DNA from: Silurus meridionalis
Lineage: Eukaryota; Chordata; Actinopteri; Siluriformes; Siluridae
Reading direction: 5' to 3'
NCBI RefSeq assembly: GCF_014805685.1
Contig: NC_060907.1
Coordinates: 7,587,992-7,651,991, forward strand
Length of the DNA: 64,000 nt
The notes beneath the pieces are model-generated. The model worked only from the letters and a program-made list of their open reading frames with translations. It made no database searches and was not told the origin of the DNA. A program made the translations under genes and the position numbers. Position 1 is the stretch's first letter, and each line of letters begins with the position of its first letter. This document shows positions 1 through 17,330 of the stretch, piece by piece.

Positions 1-33
1 AAGCAGCATCAACTTAAAAAGATACTTCACTTA

Positions 34-4734
<4,701 letters not shown>

Positions 4735-4884
4735 TTAGAACAGCATAACTATAATGAAGAAGAATCCTACACGTAAAATATCACAAAGGATTTAGCATCT
4801 ATTTTGTTGTGGGAGAAAGAGGAGGTGTAAGGTGTGAATGATTAAACCTGGGCAGTGTAGTTTCTTCTTTAAGATCTTCTTTAA

Positions 4885-5015
4885 GATCATTAAAATAGAT
4901 TAGATCAGATTAGATTTAACTTTATTGTCAGTGTGCAGAGTACAGGCACAGGGCCAATGAAATGCAGTTTAGCATATAACCAGAAGTGCAAAGAGCAATG
5001 TATGTAAATCTAATA
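4885..5015. repeat. Interspersed repeat fragment (TTTATTGTCAGTGTGCAGAG type)
   Basis: AACTTTATTGTCAGTGTGCA followed by GAGTACAGGCACAGGGCCAA, then AATGAAATGCAGTTTAGC and AACCAGAAGTGCAAAGAGCA. I recognise this as a sequence dispersed through many teleost genomes. The class is not clear to me; it may be the 3' end of a non-LTR element. Confidence 0.5.
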
Positions 5016-5801
5016 TATTTAAATATGCATATGTATATACAATAAACGTATTATAGGAAGTAGAATTTGTGCATCAGATGGACATCCACAGCGCAGTACT
5101 GTATCTTCCTTAAAACAGGGTTTCTGCATCACTGGGAAATGAAAAGCCAGAATGGTTGGAGGACAAGAATGCAGTCATATTTTTAAGGATTTTTAACTGT
5201 TGCTCTCATGGCAACAGCTTTTCATTTTATGAGTTAAAAGACACTCACTAAAACACACAGACTATAAATAGCCATTTACTCGCTCGTTCTTGTAATTCCT
5301 ACAATTCACAGCCAGCATTCGACCACTCTTCTCTCTGTCACACGTATTTATTACCTTTGTCAATTTGTGGCACTGGATTTATATGTGCAGTCATGGACCC
5401 TTTATAATAATTATATTACGACATATGTATACATTTGAGTGTCTTTAATTATTCAAATGTTTTTGCTCATGAACTCGTGAAAATTCATTCTAATGTATTA
5501 TTTCCACTGAAGCTTTCTGCTCTTAGTAGGGATTTTCTAAATGGCTCCTCTCGGCTTTTATAATGATGTATGGCCTGAGATGAGAATTTCTGGGTACCAT
5601 TTGTGTTTTTTTCACCGTACTAAATCTATTACAAAAGCCTCCTCACCTTTTTGCCCATCAAAGAAGTGCATGTTTGAAACATAACCCTAAAATATGCTCC
5701 TAAAGAAGAGTTGTTCTGTGTAGAGGGCACTAATGGCTGCCCTAATAATCCCAATTTTTTTCCCATCATCTTTCACGTTGGGATCAAAACGACATGCAGA
5801 T

Positions 5802-5839
5802 GTGCACCTTGGATGAACAGAGAGTCATCCAAGGTGCAC
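5802..5839. repeat. Perfect short hairpin, 15-bp arms
   Basis: GTGCACCTTGGATGA (5802-5816) and its exact reverse complement (5825-5839) are separated by 8 bases. No transposase or known TIR lies next to it. There is no U-tract right after it on either strand, so it does not look like a terminator. Confidence 0.8.
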
Positions 5840-7075
5840 TTTTAGTGGGTTATTTAGCCATCTATTTAGAAATGGTTGAGCTTACATTCCTTTTATTTTA
5901 TTTTATTTTATATTACCGTGATCGTTGTCTGCTCTTTTGGAATGGGATTGGAAATGTTTCCCAATTATTGCTGTGTTTAAAATAAGTCATTCAAATGATA
6001 TGGGGGGAAAGTGACAGCTTGGCAGTGACCTTTGTGAGATCCTTGCTGTGATGTGGAAAAAAAATGAAATTGCTCAATTATATGAGTATAATTATAATTA
6101 TAATGCACTCTCAGCATGGCAGATACTTTTTTGGTCCACTATCAGGAACCTATGTCATTGCTTTTGCAGTGTCTATGGAGCACTAAATCATCCATTCCAC
6201 TTAATAGTCTCCTAGTATCCAGTGACGTCTTGAGGAATTGCCTTGTAATATGATCTTGGCAACGTTTTACATCAAAAGTGGTACTCAGATCAAGCCTACA
6301 TGTTCTGGGTGTGGTTAGATGAAATAAATCTATTAAATGAATTGAAATACAAGGACATTTTTCCACCAAGGAAGCTCTTGGGTGAGTGGGGAAAGTTCAC
6401 TCTGCATGGCTACCTCTAATTTCTCCAAATAGCTGTGGAAAATACCATTCCATTAAACCTGTAAAAAACAAATATGCCCTATTGCACCAAACAGCTTTAA
6501 ACTTGTTTACAGTACCAACCCCACAAAAAACAGAACAATGACGTGTTGACACATTAGCCAAGTGGCTTAAACCCATTAGCGATGCCTTCGCGTCAGCCTC
6601 CAGGGTGTCTGCGCCATTCTCTCGGCTAGACTTGGCCTCATTCCCCTCTGGAGGGTGCTGTTATAGACCAGAACAGTTCAGGGCAAATAGGATAAGGAGT
6701 ACGTGCAGGCAGAGGACAGATTTACTTGGTCATGCTGACATGATTCTAGAGGGATTACAACACTGGCAACTCTAGAACCCCTTGAACAGACAGCCCAGGG
6801 CCTTGGTGTAAATACGACTGCCAAGACATGTTTACTTCCTAATGAAGACTTCAAAACATAGACAGTGCCACAATAGTCAATAATAACTCTTACTGATTAA
6901 AATGTATACTCACGTTAGACAGGGACATTTTCTGCAGTACAATATTTAGTGTGAAACACTGGGGTATTGGCTGGTAATGACTGAGCCAAGTACCCTAACA
7001 GCACAGAGCCTCTTCTTGGAATATTTAATAGTTTGGTAGAATTCTTACAGTAGTTTCTTGGTCCAAACCACAATT

Positions 7076-7310
7076 TAATTTAATTCAATTCAGTTTTATA
7101 TGTATAGTGCTTTTAACAATGCACATTGTCTCATATTGTCTTTTTTATAAAGAGGTAATAAAAGAATGTATAAGTTTGACCCTAATAAGTGAGCCATTGG
7201 TGACTGTGGTAAGGAAAACTCCTTAAATTGGCATGTGGAAGAAACCTTGAGGGGAAGCAGATTTATAAAGTTCTCATCTGGGTGGCACTGAATGTCCATT
7301 CATTACAGTT
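7076..7310 (-). repeat. Interspersed repeat, copy 1 (AATTGAATT-tailed family)
   Basis: Read on the minus strand it gives TGAATGGACATTCAGTGCCA, then CACCCAGATGAGAAC, the AAGGTTTCTTCC block, and at the end AGCACTATACATATAAAACT followed by GAATTGAATT. Copies occur at about 24250-24640, 56195-56515 and 60335-60575 on the plus strand. It is a familiar high-copy repeat of otophysan fish; I cannot assign its class. Confidence 0.65.
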
Positions 7311-7413
7311 CATAGTTGTGAAGGTGTGAATGCATCCTGTGGTCCAGCATTCCAAATAAGACATTTTTTGATTTATGTGTGATCAGTCTGGTGTTTCTAC
7401 TGTTTGAGAGGAA

Positions 7414-8744
<1,331 letters not shown>

Positions 8745-9607
8745 TGAAAAATGTAGCATGTGACAAAATTATTGGTGCCTAGGTGGTCTCATTTCAGCTG
8801 AATATTTGTAAAATTAATTTTGGCACGTGAACCTTTTTATTTCCTTGTGAGGGTTGACTAGTCCTTTTTTTTCACACAAAGCTGTTTATGGCTCACTCAG
8901 GTATTCCGGAACATTCTACACTTCCAGGTTAGAGATATTACTGAGCATTAATGCGGTCTCCGGTGTAGGGATTAAGGCTCGGCCTTCATCGGCTCTCTGC
9001 CCCTATCTCACCGGTCCTTGTTAATCTCTGACTGTATTAAAAAAATGAAGCTGGCAGAAGCTTCCGTCAGCATTATAAGCAGCTCTGTCCAAACACCAGG
9101 GACAGATCAACAATTCGAGTGACACTGGACATACAGCTGTCCTTCAGACTCTTCCCTTCTAATACTTGATGTGATTGCAGTCTGAGAGTGGATCGAGTAG
9201 CAAGCAGGAGCACACTGCTATTATCAACAATGTGTGAACGGTATAATTATGCAAAAAAGAGCTGGATGGAGGATTTACATTTGGTGCAAAAAAAAAAAAA
9301 ACGAAAGAGCAAATTAACAATGCACAATAAATGGCCTTGGCATAAAAATGTAGGTGTAGGAAAGTGTGTGTTTGAGGTGGAGATTTTCCTAAAGCATCTT
9401 TTTCTCTCCATCTCTCCATTATCACCGCTGCCTAGAAAAGTATCGATCTTTAAAAAAAATGTGCTGAGATGAGTAATAATGTTGGAAGCTGTGTATTAAA
9501 AGTTTTGGCCGGCTCCCGGTTAAAAACAATATTAATCACGCAGCATGTTCAGCAACATTATTTATGCACAAAAATGATCATTAAGCACAGCTGGATGTGA
9601 GCTGGAG

Positions 9608-9615
9608 CGAGAGAG

Positions 9616-9661
<46 letters not shown>
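9608..9661. repeat. (GA)n microsatellite
   Basis: Nearly pure GA repeat of about 54 bp; polypurine on the plus strand. Confidence 0.97.
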
Positions 9662-9665
<4 letters not shown>

Positions 9666-9889
9666 TTACATACTCCATGGATCTTCCTTTCACTTGAACA
9701 TTGCTTTACAGTTACGCATTTATTGGCATTAGACATTAAGATTTCTGTGTTATTTCATTTCAAACAATATGCCATGTCAACTAAATTAATGCTCAGATTT
9801 TACCTTTTCACCAGATTTCAAAATTGTATCTTTTTTATTTTGACCCAATAGCATATTTCTGAAGGCAATAGTAAGATAATGTAAAGGGT

Positions 9890-10945
9890 ATAAAAAGTCT
9901 ACACACCCCTGTCAAAATGAGTTTACTTTTTTTAATGAATGAATGAACTGAAGGTCATATGGGATTGTTGTTTTTTTTTTACTTCAATAAGATCTAGCAA
10001 GTGATAATCATCCATCAAAACATCTAATGGTTAGAAAACCCTGGTTGTACAAGTTGTACACAGCCATATACAATGGGTTATATGACTGTACCCAAAATGC
10101 TCACCTTGGGGAGCTACAGTTACATTACCAAGAGCATGACGTCCTTCCCGAGATTTATGAAAAGACAAGAAGAACATTTTACCATCAAGACTGCAAAGAT
10201 ATCAACAGCAACATTGAAGAAACTACAAGAATAAATATCTGGAAACTACGGTTCACGTCATGCAAAATGAGGTAAGATCCACTGTATCACAAGGAAACAA
10301 AGCATCTAAGCCTGCCTATTTTTTTTAAAACATACATGCAAATATGCCAAACCCATCTGAAAATGTGTTATGGTCTGATAAGTGCAAAATAAGATGTATT
10401 AATCATAGTTCTATAACATATTTTATAAAAAAAAAAAAAAAAAAAAGATATAATCACCCAAAGTACATGACATTCATAGTGAAGCATGGTGGTGGAAGTA
10501 TCAGGCAATGATACGAAACCTGTGGGTCCCTGGTAGACAGCAGAAGAAAATTTCCAGCCCCAGCACAATAAGAATCCAAGCAAAATTCCATGTCAATAAA
10601 AGGAATGTCTTCAGAAAAAGACTTTGCCACTGCACAAAGTCACATGTTTGTTTTTACACCTGAGCACTTAAGTTGCATCCAATACCTGAACCATTCGTCT
10701 TCTGTTTGTTATGTTCCTAAGGTTTGATTTTGGTCTTTGTTGTTACACCATGATCAGGTGACAATTTTTTATTTTTTTTAGTATGTTTTTGGTTTCTTTC
10801 TTGTTTATTTGGCTTCCTTTGTTTTGTAACTAATTACATTTTTCATTGAGCAGATATAAATCCTATAAAAAAATCTTAGAAATGACTTTGAAAATCTTTG
10901 TAACCCCTGTAATTCTAACAGTAATGTGTAAACTTTTTTAGATCC
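9890..10945 (+). mobile_element. Old Tc1/mariner relic
   Basis: The left end GGGTATAAAAAGTCTACACA followed by CCCCTGTCAAAATGAG matches a known teleost Tc1 terminal motif. A degraded inverted copy (TGTAAACTTTTTTAGATCCC) sits near 10927-10945. Plus-strand remnants include EKTRRTFYHQDCKDINSNIE (10156-10215) and a decayed VKHGGGS-like stretch near 10480. Heavy decay and poly-A expansion (10428-10446) prevent a full reading. Confidence 0.6.
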
Positions 10946-11449
10946 CCTGTATCAGAGTTGTTCAGGTACATCTGACAGATCAGTAGTCTATTTGGTTTTG
11001 GTTTATTGCCTTGTACACAGCGTGTTCTCTTCTCGGGATCACAGCGTCTCACAACATTACATTTCAACACTCTGGCACATCTTTTTTCTTTTCTCGCCCT
11101 GAGATTCATGTTGAAATTCATAATTAATATTCATTGCTATTATATATTTTTATTTAGCTAAAAGGTGTATGGGCTGATATATCATTTATTTGATGGCTTC
11201 CGTTTGTTAGTTAATGAATAAATTTGGGTCCAAGAAAAAAAACGAAATGTACTTCATTCGTTTTTTGCACATAAATCACTACGTGCATAGGTAAATACAT
11301 AAAATAGATAAACTATCTATTCTAATGCTGTTTTAAAACATTTGATGTTAAAAATGACAATATTCTAATTTAGAATTTGTTCATTTAATGTCATGCACTA
11401 AAAACCTTGATCAAACAATGAATAAAACATGAAATGTAATTATTATTTT

Positions 11450-11608
11450 TACTAATTATTAATAGTAGTAGTAGTTGTAGTGTAGGAGACACACGTGTGT
11501 ATATATACAGTATATATTGTATAGACGTGTCTGTATATATTACTGTAAATTATTATACTGTATATATACACGTGTCTCAGACTTTTACTATTATTAATAA
11601 TAACAATG
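11450..11608. repeat. Imperfect fold-back inverted repeat
   Basis: GAGACACACGTGTGTATATA followed by TACAG (11486-11510) is mirrored by CTGTATATATACACGTGTCTC (11558-11578), differing only by AC/GT dinucleotide steps. The flanks TTATTAATAGTA (left) and TACTATTATTAATAA (right) extend the symmetry to arms of about 50-60 bp. No coding content. It could be a small foldback MITE or an AT-rich cruciform. Confidence 0.6.
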
Positions 11609-11731
11609 ATAAGTATAATAATCATCATTATTATTGTCTTCAGTATTAATTATATTGTTCTATTAATATTATTAGTATTCATAATATATTATATATATAT
11701 TCATATATTATATAATAATGTTATAATATTA

Positions 11732-11736
<5 letters not shown>

Positions 11737-11802
<66 letters not shown>
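11737..11802. repeat. (TA)n microsatellite
   Basis: Pure TA repeat of about 66 bp inside a very AT-rich region (11440-11900). Confidence 0.97.
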
Positions 11803-11806
<4 letters not shown>

Positions 11807-12417
11807 AATTTTCGTTTTTTCTATGTTGCTGATAAATATTATTATTACCAGTAGTAGTCTTTTAGTGTTCTATTGTATATATTTACTAATAGAAATGGTA
11901 GTATAAAAGTTGAAAGTTAGTCTTAAAACATAAAATATGAAAATTGTAAATACATGAAGAAAATGAGTACAGTATTTTGAATATATATTTATGATAACTT
12001 AAATACAACTCAACAAATGTTGACTCGGAACAGCATTAACTCACTAACCTCCTCAAAATATAGCAACTCTAAATAGTAATTTGGTATAAAGGAATGTTTG
12101 TGAATGAACTTGCATCCCAATCCAGGGTGTATTCCAGCCATAACCCTGCCATAGCACTTACTTAAGATGAACGAATGAATTAAAGACTCTATTTATTCTG
12201 TGGCTGAAAATTTTGTTGTTAAAATATCCAAAAAAGTGAAAAGATTTATGGGGAGGAGATATGAAAAAAAGAACGCCAGCGTCCTGACAGAGTGATGTTA
12301 ATAGCTCCTAATTGTGCTCGCTGTCAGCAAGATAATCCTTTTGCTTCCCAGATGAAATGTTAATTATCAAAGGGAGTGATGTGAGGGGAACATTGCGGAT
12401 TAGCTGAGCAGGGTCAG

Positions 12418-12418
12418 G

Positions 12419-12467
<49 letters not shown>
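12418..12467. repeat. (CA)n microsatellite
   Basis: Pure CA repeat of about 50 bp. Confidence 0.97.
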
Positions 12468-12469
<2 letters not shown>

Positions 12470-13324
12470 TGCACATACAAAGTGTAGCACAGACAGGAAG
12501 CCTTTTCTCAAATCAGCCCAGCTGCTAAGGATTATGGGTTGTGACCTTTAAACTTCTTCAGCTTCTCTGTTCACCATTCCAGTATACCATACGTTTATTA
12601 TTCCTCCGATGCATCGCCTATTCTAAATTTTATATTTACCTGGCATAGTGCACAGCACTGCTGAATACTGATCGGATCCACGCTTTGTCTTTTTTTAAGA
12701 AAGGGGGGAAAAAAAGACAAAGCCTGACGCATTGCAGATCCCGTTTTTTCAACGTGTACACCATCAAACAGCTGTAACAATCCACACTTAGGCTGCAGCA
12801 AAATCCTCAGTCTAAGTGGATGATGAGACGACAGCCAAGAAGGGTTAGCACAACAACGCAGTCAAAGCTCATTTATTTCATTTGCCAAGTCTAAACAAAC
12901 CAACCTTAGCTAGACGCATGCTGTGTGCTGCCAATATTTGGATTTCCATGCAGACTATTGCACTGTGAATTCACCATCGAAGGGCCGTGACGGGCAAAAA
13001 GATGTGCGTGCCGATAGCGTTTATTTTTTACATCCGTAATTACGACCGGATGATTTGGAACAGAAAGTTTGGCACGAGTTTGTTTATTCTGAGCAATTTT
13101 CTTCAGATGAAAAAAGATGCATTTTCACATGTACACTGTACATTACATACATATACAGTACCTCGACACCAACTCTCGCGATAAAACTCTGAGCGATTTG
13201 GTCTTGTGGTAAAACAGATACGTGAAGAGTCTGTATGTTTGCTCACGACCATACCATAGCGTTCTCTATTGTGCATATGCATGATATTCAGATTTATAAA
13301 TATCAGTTAATATTTGTGCAGTCA

Positions 13325-13445
13325 GTGTTCCAGTTTATCCTAAAGGTTTTCAATAGGGTTGAGGTCAGAGCTCTATAACAGGAGATCTTCCACTCCAACC
13401 CATGTAACACATAACTTCATGGAGCTGGCTTTGTGCACGGGTTTG
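13325..13445. mobile_element. Tc1-family fragment
   Basis: CCTAAAGGTTTTCAATAGGG, TTGAGGTCAGAGCTCTATAA, CATGGAGCTGGCTTTGTGCA and similar blocks are the C-terminal coding part of a teleost Tc1 family, read antisense (the NPIEHLWD region). Both ends are missing. The same family contributes copies near 28.5, 32.1, 56.0 and 62.6 kb. Confidence 0.6.
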
Positions 13446-14782
13446 GTTTTCCTAGTATAAGTAAAGAGAAAACAGGCATCCTATACAATTGTGTGTGTAA
13501 AGGATATGTAGATGGATGTTAAATGATTATTATTATGGCATATATTTAATGCATTTATGCCCACAAACTTGTGAGTGAATAAAATCCACCAATGTTAAAA
13601 CATATAAATGTATCGAAAATAAAACAATTAAAGCTGTTTTGTACTATGAAAATAATCACAGTCACCAACAGGCCGCTATATAATAAACCTGAATGTTTTT
13701 CTGTATTTGAAAATGTAAACTTTAAGCTTTGCCTCCATTGTTACAATGCACTATGACACAACACTTATGGACAAATATGGTGACTACATATATAAATTAT
13801 ATTATATAGTTCCCTGTTAGACACTTCTGTTGTATAATGCACAGATATTTCCAAAAAGATTAATCAGATAAATAAAAACAAACAATAAAACAAGATTTTC
13901 ATCATGTTAATGGGTTTTCAGATTACCCATACCATATAACTTTTTGGAAAGACTGAGACTGAAGAGATTAAAGACCATCTGGAAAAAGCTATTAAAACCA
14001 TTTTCTTTTAATTGAGAACTCATTCGTTCTTTCTTTCTTTCGTTTTTTTCTTTCTTTTCCACCCTGCCAAAACCCTTAATATAGTAAGTATAGATTGTCC
14101 CTTTCAAAAACTGATCCAATCAGAACCCTTCCTGGTATCAAGCTACACGCATTAACCATTAAAACATGCTTAAAGAACTGCAAGAGAGTAAAAGCTACGT
14201 TTTTCCCCTCACATCTACAGCTCACTCGAAATCTGACAGGTACGTTTCAATTATTTAATGTCTGCCGGCATACGGGCAGAACCATTAACCTACAAACCAC
14301 AAGACAAGCACACATTTTCATGGCTGATACATGTCAGAAGGCTTGAGGTTACATTACATAATATCGTCTGATTGGCAGCTAAACGAGACACCAAGCAAGA
14401 CTAGCTGTCAATGTGCATCTGCAATCACTGGTGGAAAAAAAAAATCCATTAAGCCCTTGGATTTAAAACTGGTCACCTGTCTTGAAGGTGTCATTATTAG
14501 AAATGTGAAAAAAGGACACACTTACTGCATTCCCTACAAATTCTTAGCTAATATAGCGTTCCCTATTTACTCTTTGTGATGAGAGATTTTCAAGTCAGAG
14601 TTGCTTAAGACTAGCAAGCAAATGCCAACGTCCTGTTCTCTGATATCTTTTCGTCTTCTGGTGAATGTACACATTCTTAGCTGTCACTTAAGTTTCTGTT
14701 TAATGTATATTTAGTGGTTTGCCATCTGCTGTTTGCACAGTGAAAACTGTCATTGGGAAAAAAAAATGCATTTTCCAATTAC

Positions 14783-14845
14783 TTTGCATTTATTCATTTG
14801 GCAGATGCTTTTATTCAAAGCTGCACACATCCAAGGATGGAGCTT
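14783..14845 (-). repeat. SINE tail fragment
   Basis: TTCATTTGGCAGATGCTTTT followed by ATTCAAAGCTGCACAC is the conserved tail of a vertebrate tRNA-derived SINE group, in reverse orientation. The tRNA-like head is not present. Confidence 0.55.
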
Positions 14846-15105
14846 TTGACGAAGCTGACTGCGATAGAAGTGCTGCCAGACGTTCACCAATTGACCACAA
14901 ATAATCCATAGACATTTTTAAGGAGCTAAGTGAGTCACAAATACACCTAAACAAATACTACAAGACATAAACTTCAACTAGATTGGACATAAACTCGACT
15001 GTACTAGTTTAACAACAGCAATAATGCTAATAATAAGAACAACATCTAAGGTAAACATACCACAGCCAACTACCAGCATGCTTTAGCATAAGGCAGAAAC
15101 CCTGA

Positions 15106-15290
15106 TGACCCAATCTTTCTTTGCATATCTCAGCAATGTTAGGAAGTTGGCGTCAGAAGGCAGGGGCAGCCATGATACAGCACCCCTGGAGCTCAAGAGT
15201 GGCAGCTTGGCGATACTGGGGCTTGAACCCTTGACCTTCCATTTAGGGACCCAGAATCTTATTCACTGAGTTACCATATAAAAATATATG
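15106..15290 (-). repeat. tRNA-derived SINE
   Basis: The minus strand reads ATGGTAACTCAGTGAATAAG (A-box region), later GGTTCAAGCCCC (B box), then GCCAAGCTGCCACTCTTGAG, CTCCAGGGGTGCTGTATCAT and GAGATATGCAAAGAAAG. The copy at 49022-49255 has the same body. It is a Pol III-type retroposon, not a tRNA gene. Confidence 0.8.
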
Positions 15291-15372
15291 TCAGCGAATG
15301 CCGTTCTCGATTGGTTGGGCTGCTCAAATTATGGTTTAACGCGACGGCAAGATAACACAGCTGCATGCGAAA

Positions 15373-15564
15373 ATGGCGGACAATACAGGGTCAACTAGCA
15401 TCAGAAAAAAAAAGTGTAAGTCCAAAGTCATCCAAGGCATGGGAGCAATTTGTATTAAACACAACAAAGAAAACTGTACGTTTAAGTTAAGCAAAGATGA
15501 GCTTGTGTGGTATGGAATTACCATAGTGATACACGAGCATGTGAAAAGAAAACACACAAGGTGA
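15373..15564 (+). pseudogene. BED-type zinc-finger fragment of a hAT transposase
   Basis: A 63-codon frame starting at aaaATGGCG. Its second half, SKVIQGMGAIC ... LVWYGITIVIHEHVKRKHTR, lines up with the BED finger of ZBED/hAT transposases: aromatic/basic start, Cys pair, then HEHxKRKH. One finger Cys appears lost (NCTFKLSKDEL where a CxxC is expected) and the frame stops right after the final His block. A possible donor (ACGGTAAGC) follows at about 15577. I see no downstream catalytic domain. The BED identity is inferred from pattern alone. Alternative: a chance frame, but a good Kozak start and a CpG-bearing leader argue against that. Confidence 0.5.
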
Positions 15565-15944
15565 AACATCAGCACGGTAAGCGCTGATACGTTTAAATGC
15601 TTGTTTATAAATTTTGTCTATTTAATTGATGCGTATATTATTTCCTGGTTTTACAAAATTTAATTCATTATATATTCTAGATCTAGGTCCATAAATAAAC
15701 AAAATGTCTGTGTATTTTTTAAACAGAAATTGTAAAGACAATATTACATTTTAGATAGATTTTTTTAAGCATGGTTGGCAACTTGCCATCTGCAAAATAC
15801 AATACAAATGTTGATTTACACAAATTGCTTTAGCTCGCATACTCAAATGCTATTTCTTATTTTGTTTTTTTAACAAAAAGAAACAACCAAGCATTGATGA
15901 ATTTGTTCAGAGGAGAAATCTCCCATGCCCTCCTCAACAAGCAG

Positions 15945-16308
15945 GTTGGATTTCAGTAAATTTGACGAGGGCCAAATTGTGACGTCTAGACGACTGGGTC
16001 AGAGCATCTCAAAACTGCAGCTCTTGTGGGATGTTCCTGGTCTGCAGTGGTTAGTATCTATCAAAAGTGGTCCATAGAAGGAACACTGGTGAACCGGCGA
16101 CAGGTTCATGGGGGCCTCGGCTCATTGATGCACGTGGGGAGCAAAGGCTGGTCCGTGTGGTCCGATCCAACAGACGAGCTCCTGTAGCTCAAACTGCTGA
16201 AGAAGTTACTCCTGTTGGTGCTCGACAGGTCAGAACTGTTTTGGCAGCATTAAGGGGACCAACAAAATATTAAGCAGGTGGCCATAATGTTCTGCCTGAT
16301 TGTTGTAT
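15945..16308 (+). mobile_element. Tc1 deletion derivative, MITE copy A
   Basis: Begins with a decayed end and runs TTTGACGAGGGCCAAATTGT through the helix-turn-helix coding part of a teleost Tc1 transposase (SWGPRLIDARGEQRLVRVVR at 16109-16168). It then jumps from GCTGAAGAAGTTACTCCTGT directly to the last codons, GCTCGACAGGTCAGAACTGT. The right inverted repeat GGTGGCCATAATGTTCTGCC ends at about 16308. Nearly the whole catalytic domain is absent. Confidence 0.85.
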
Positions 16309-16439
16309 GTAAGAATTTGAAAGACACTATACTGTACATCAATCTTTAAATTAGGATTAACAGTGCGACTGGTTGATTTGTCTGAGTCCCTTCTTACACA
16401 AGGCACCATTTTAAAATCGTTCTTTTCTTTTCTTTTTTA

Positions 16440-17110
16440 TCCAATAAGCCGCTTCGTATTTGCTTTCTGTCATTTCAGCATGACTGTGATCCCTATGCAC
16501 GATCAGCTCTCACTCGCATCGAGTGTAAACGGAGGAAAAACACACAGGGTAGCGATAGAATCTGTGTCTTCTCAGCTCGGGGAATTCACCAGCTCACAGC
16601 TGAGGCGCAAAAAGTGCAACTGGCTACACATGCTCAGATGTGATATATGACCCGTATGATCTAATAACGTATGTTCACTAAATTCCGCCCGAGGTAATAA
16701 AAATCTCGTGCTACAATCTCGAGCTCTGGTTCCCTAGCCATGTATTAGAGAGCTTAGAAAATAAAATACATAAAATTTGAGTAAGTACTCCGCACCGTAC
16801 CGCATTCCACTGCAGGACTCGAGTACATAACTCTGAGTATGCGAGGTGATGAACAAGTGCAGGGCAGTGCATACATTTCCTTTTCTGGCCACGGTCACAA
16901 TAAGTAAGCCACAAGGGGGAAGAAAGAAAAAAGTAATAACTCTCACGAATTTATGAATTAATTCGCAAAAAGACATGACTTCGAGGTTCTGCGTTTAAAG
17001 GTCGCTAAATGAGTAAATCTGCTCGGGTAGAAGAGACGCGCTCCAGCCAGCCGTGCATAAACGAGGGAGCTGCAGGAGTATGATACTGTAAAAAGGCGAA
17101 AATATTCCCA
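16440..17110. promoter_or_regulatory. CpG-enriched block, possible intronic regulatory element
   Basis: By eye about 30 CpG dinucleotides lie in ~670 bp, far above the AT-rich surroundings, without recognisable repeat content. No reading frame resembles a protein I know. It could be an unmethylated intronic enhancer, an alternative promoter, or an old GC-rich insert. The function is inference only. Confidence 0.3.
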
Positions 17111-17245
17111 TCTATCAGCAAAATGCAGTCCCTGTAATAAATGGACCCCTTTTCTCTGTTCCACTTCCAGCTTCTGTCACAGAGACATATTTTGATCGAT
17201 GATGTCTTTTTCTGGACCACACTGCGTTTTGATATAGTTTTTGTT

Positions 17246-17330
17246 TCTCTCTCTCTCTCTCTCTCTCTCTTTTTATTCTCTCTCCCTCGTTCAGTCTCTC
17301 ACTCCTGTTTTTTTTTTCTCTCTCTGCACT
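17246..17330. repeat. (TC)n microsatellite and pyrimidine-rich tract
   Basis: (TC)n 17246-17270, followed by mixed T/C tracts to about 17330. Predicted frames across it are low-complexity Arg/Glu or Leu/Ser strings. Confidence 0.9.
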
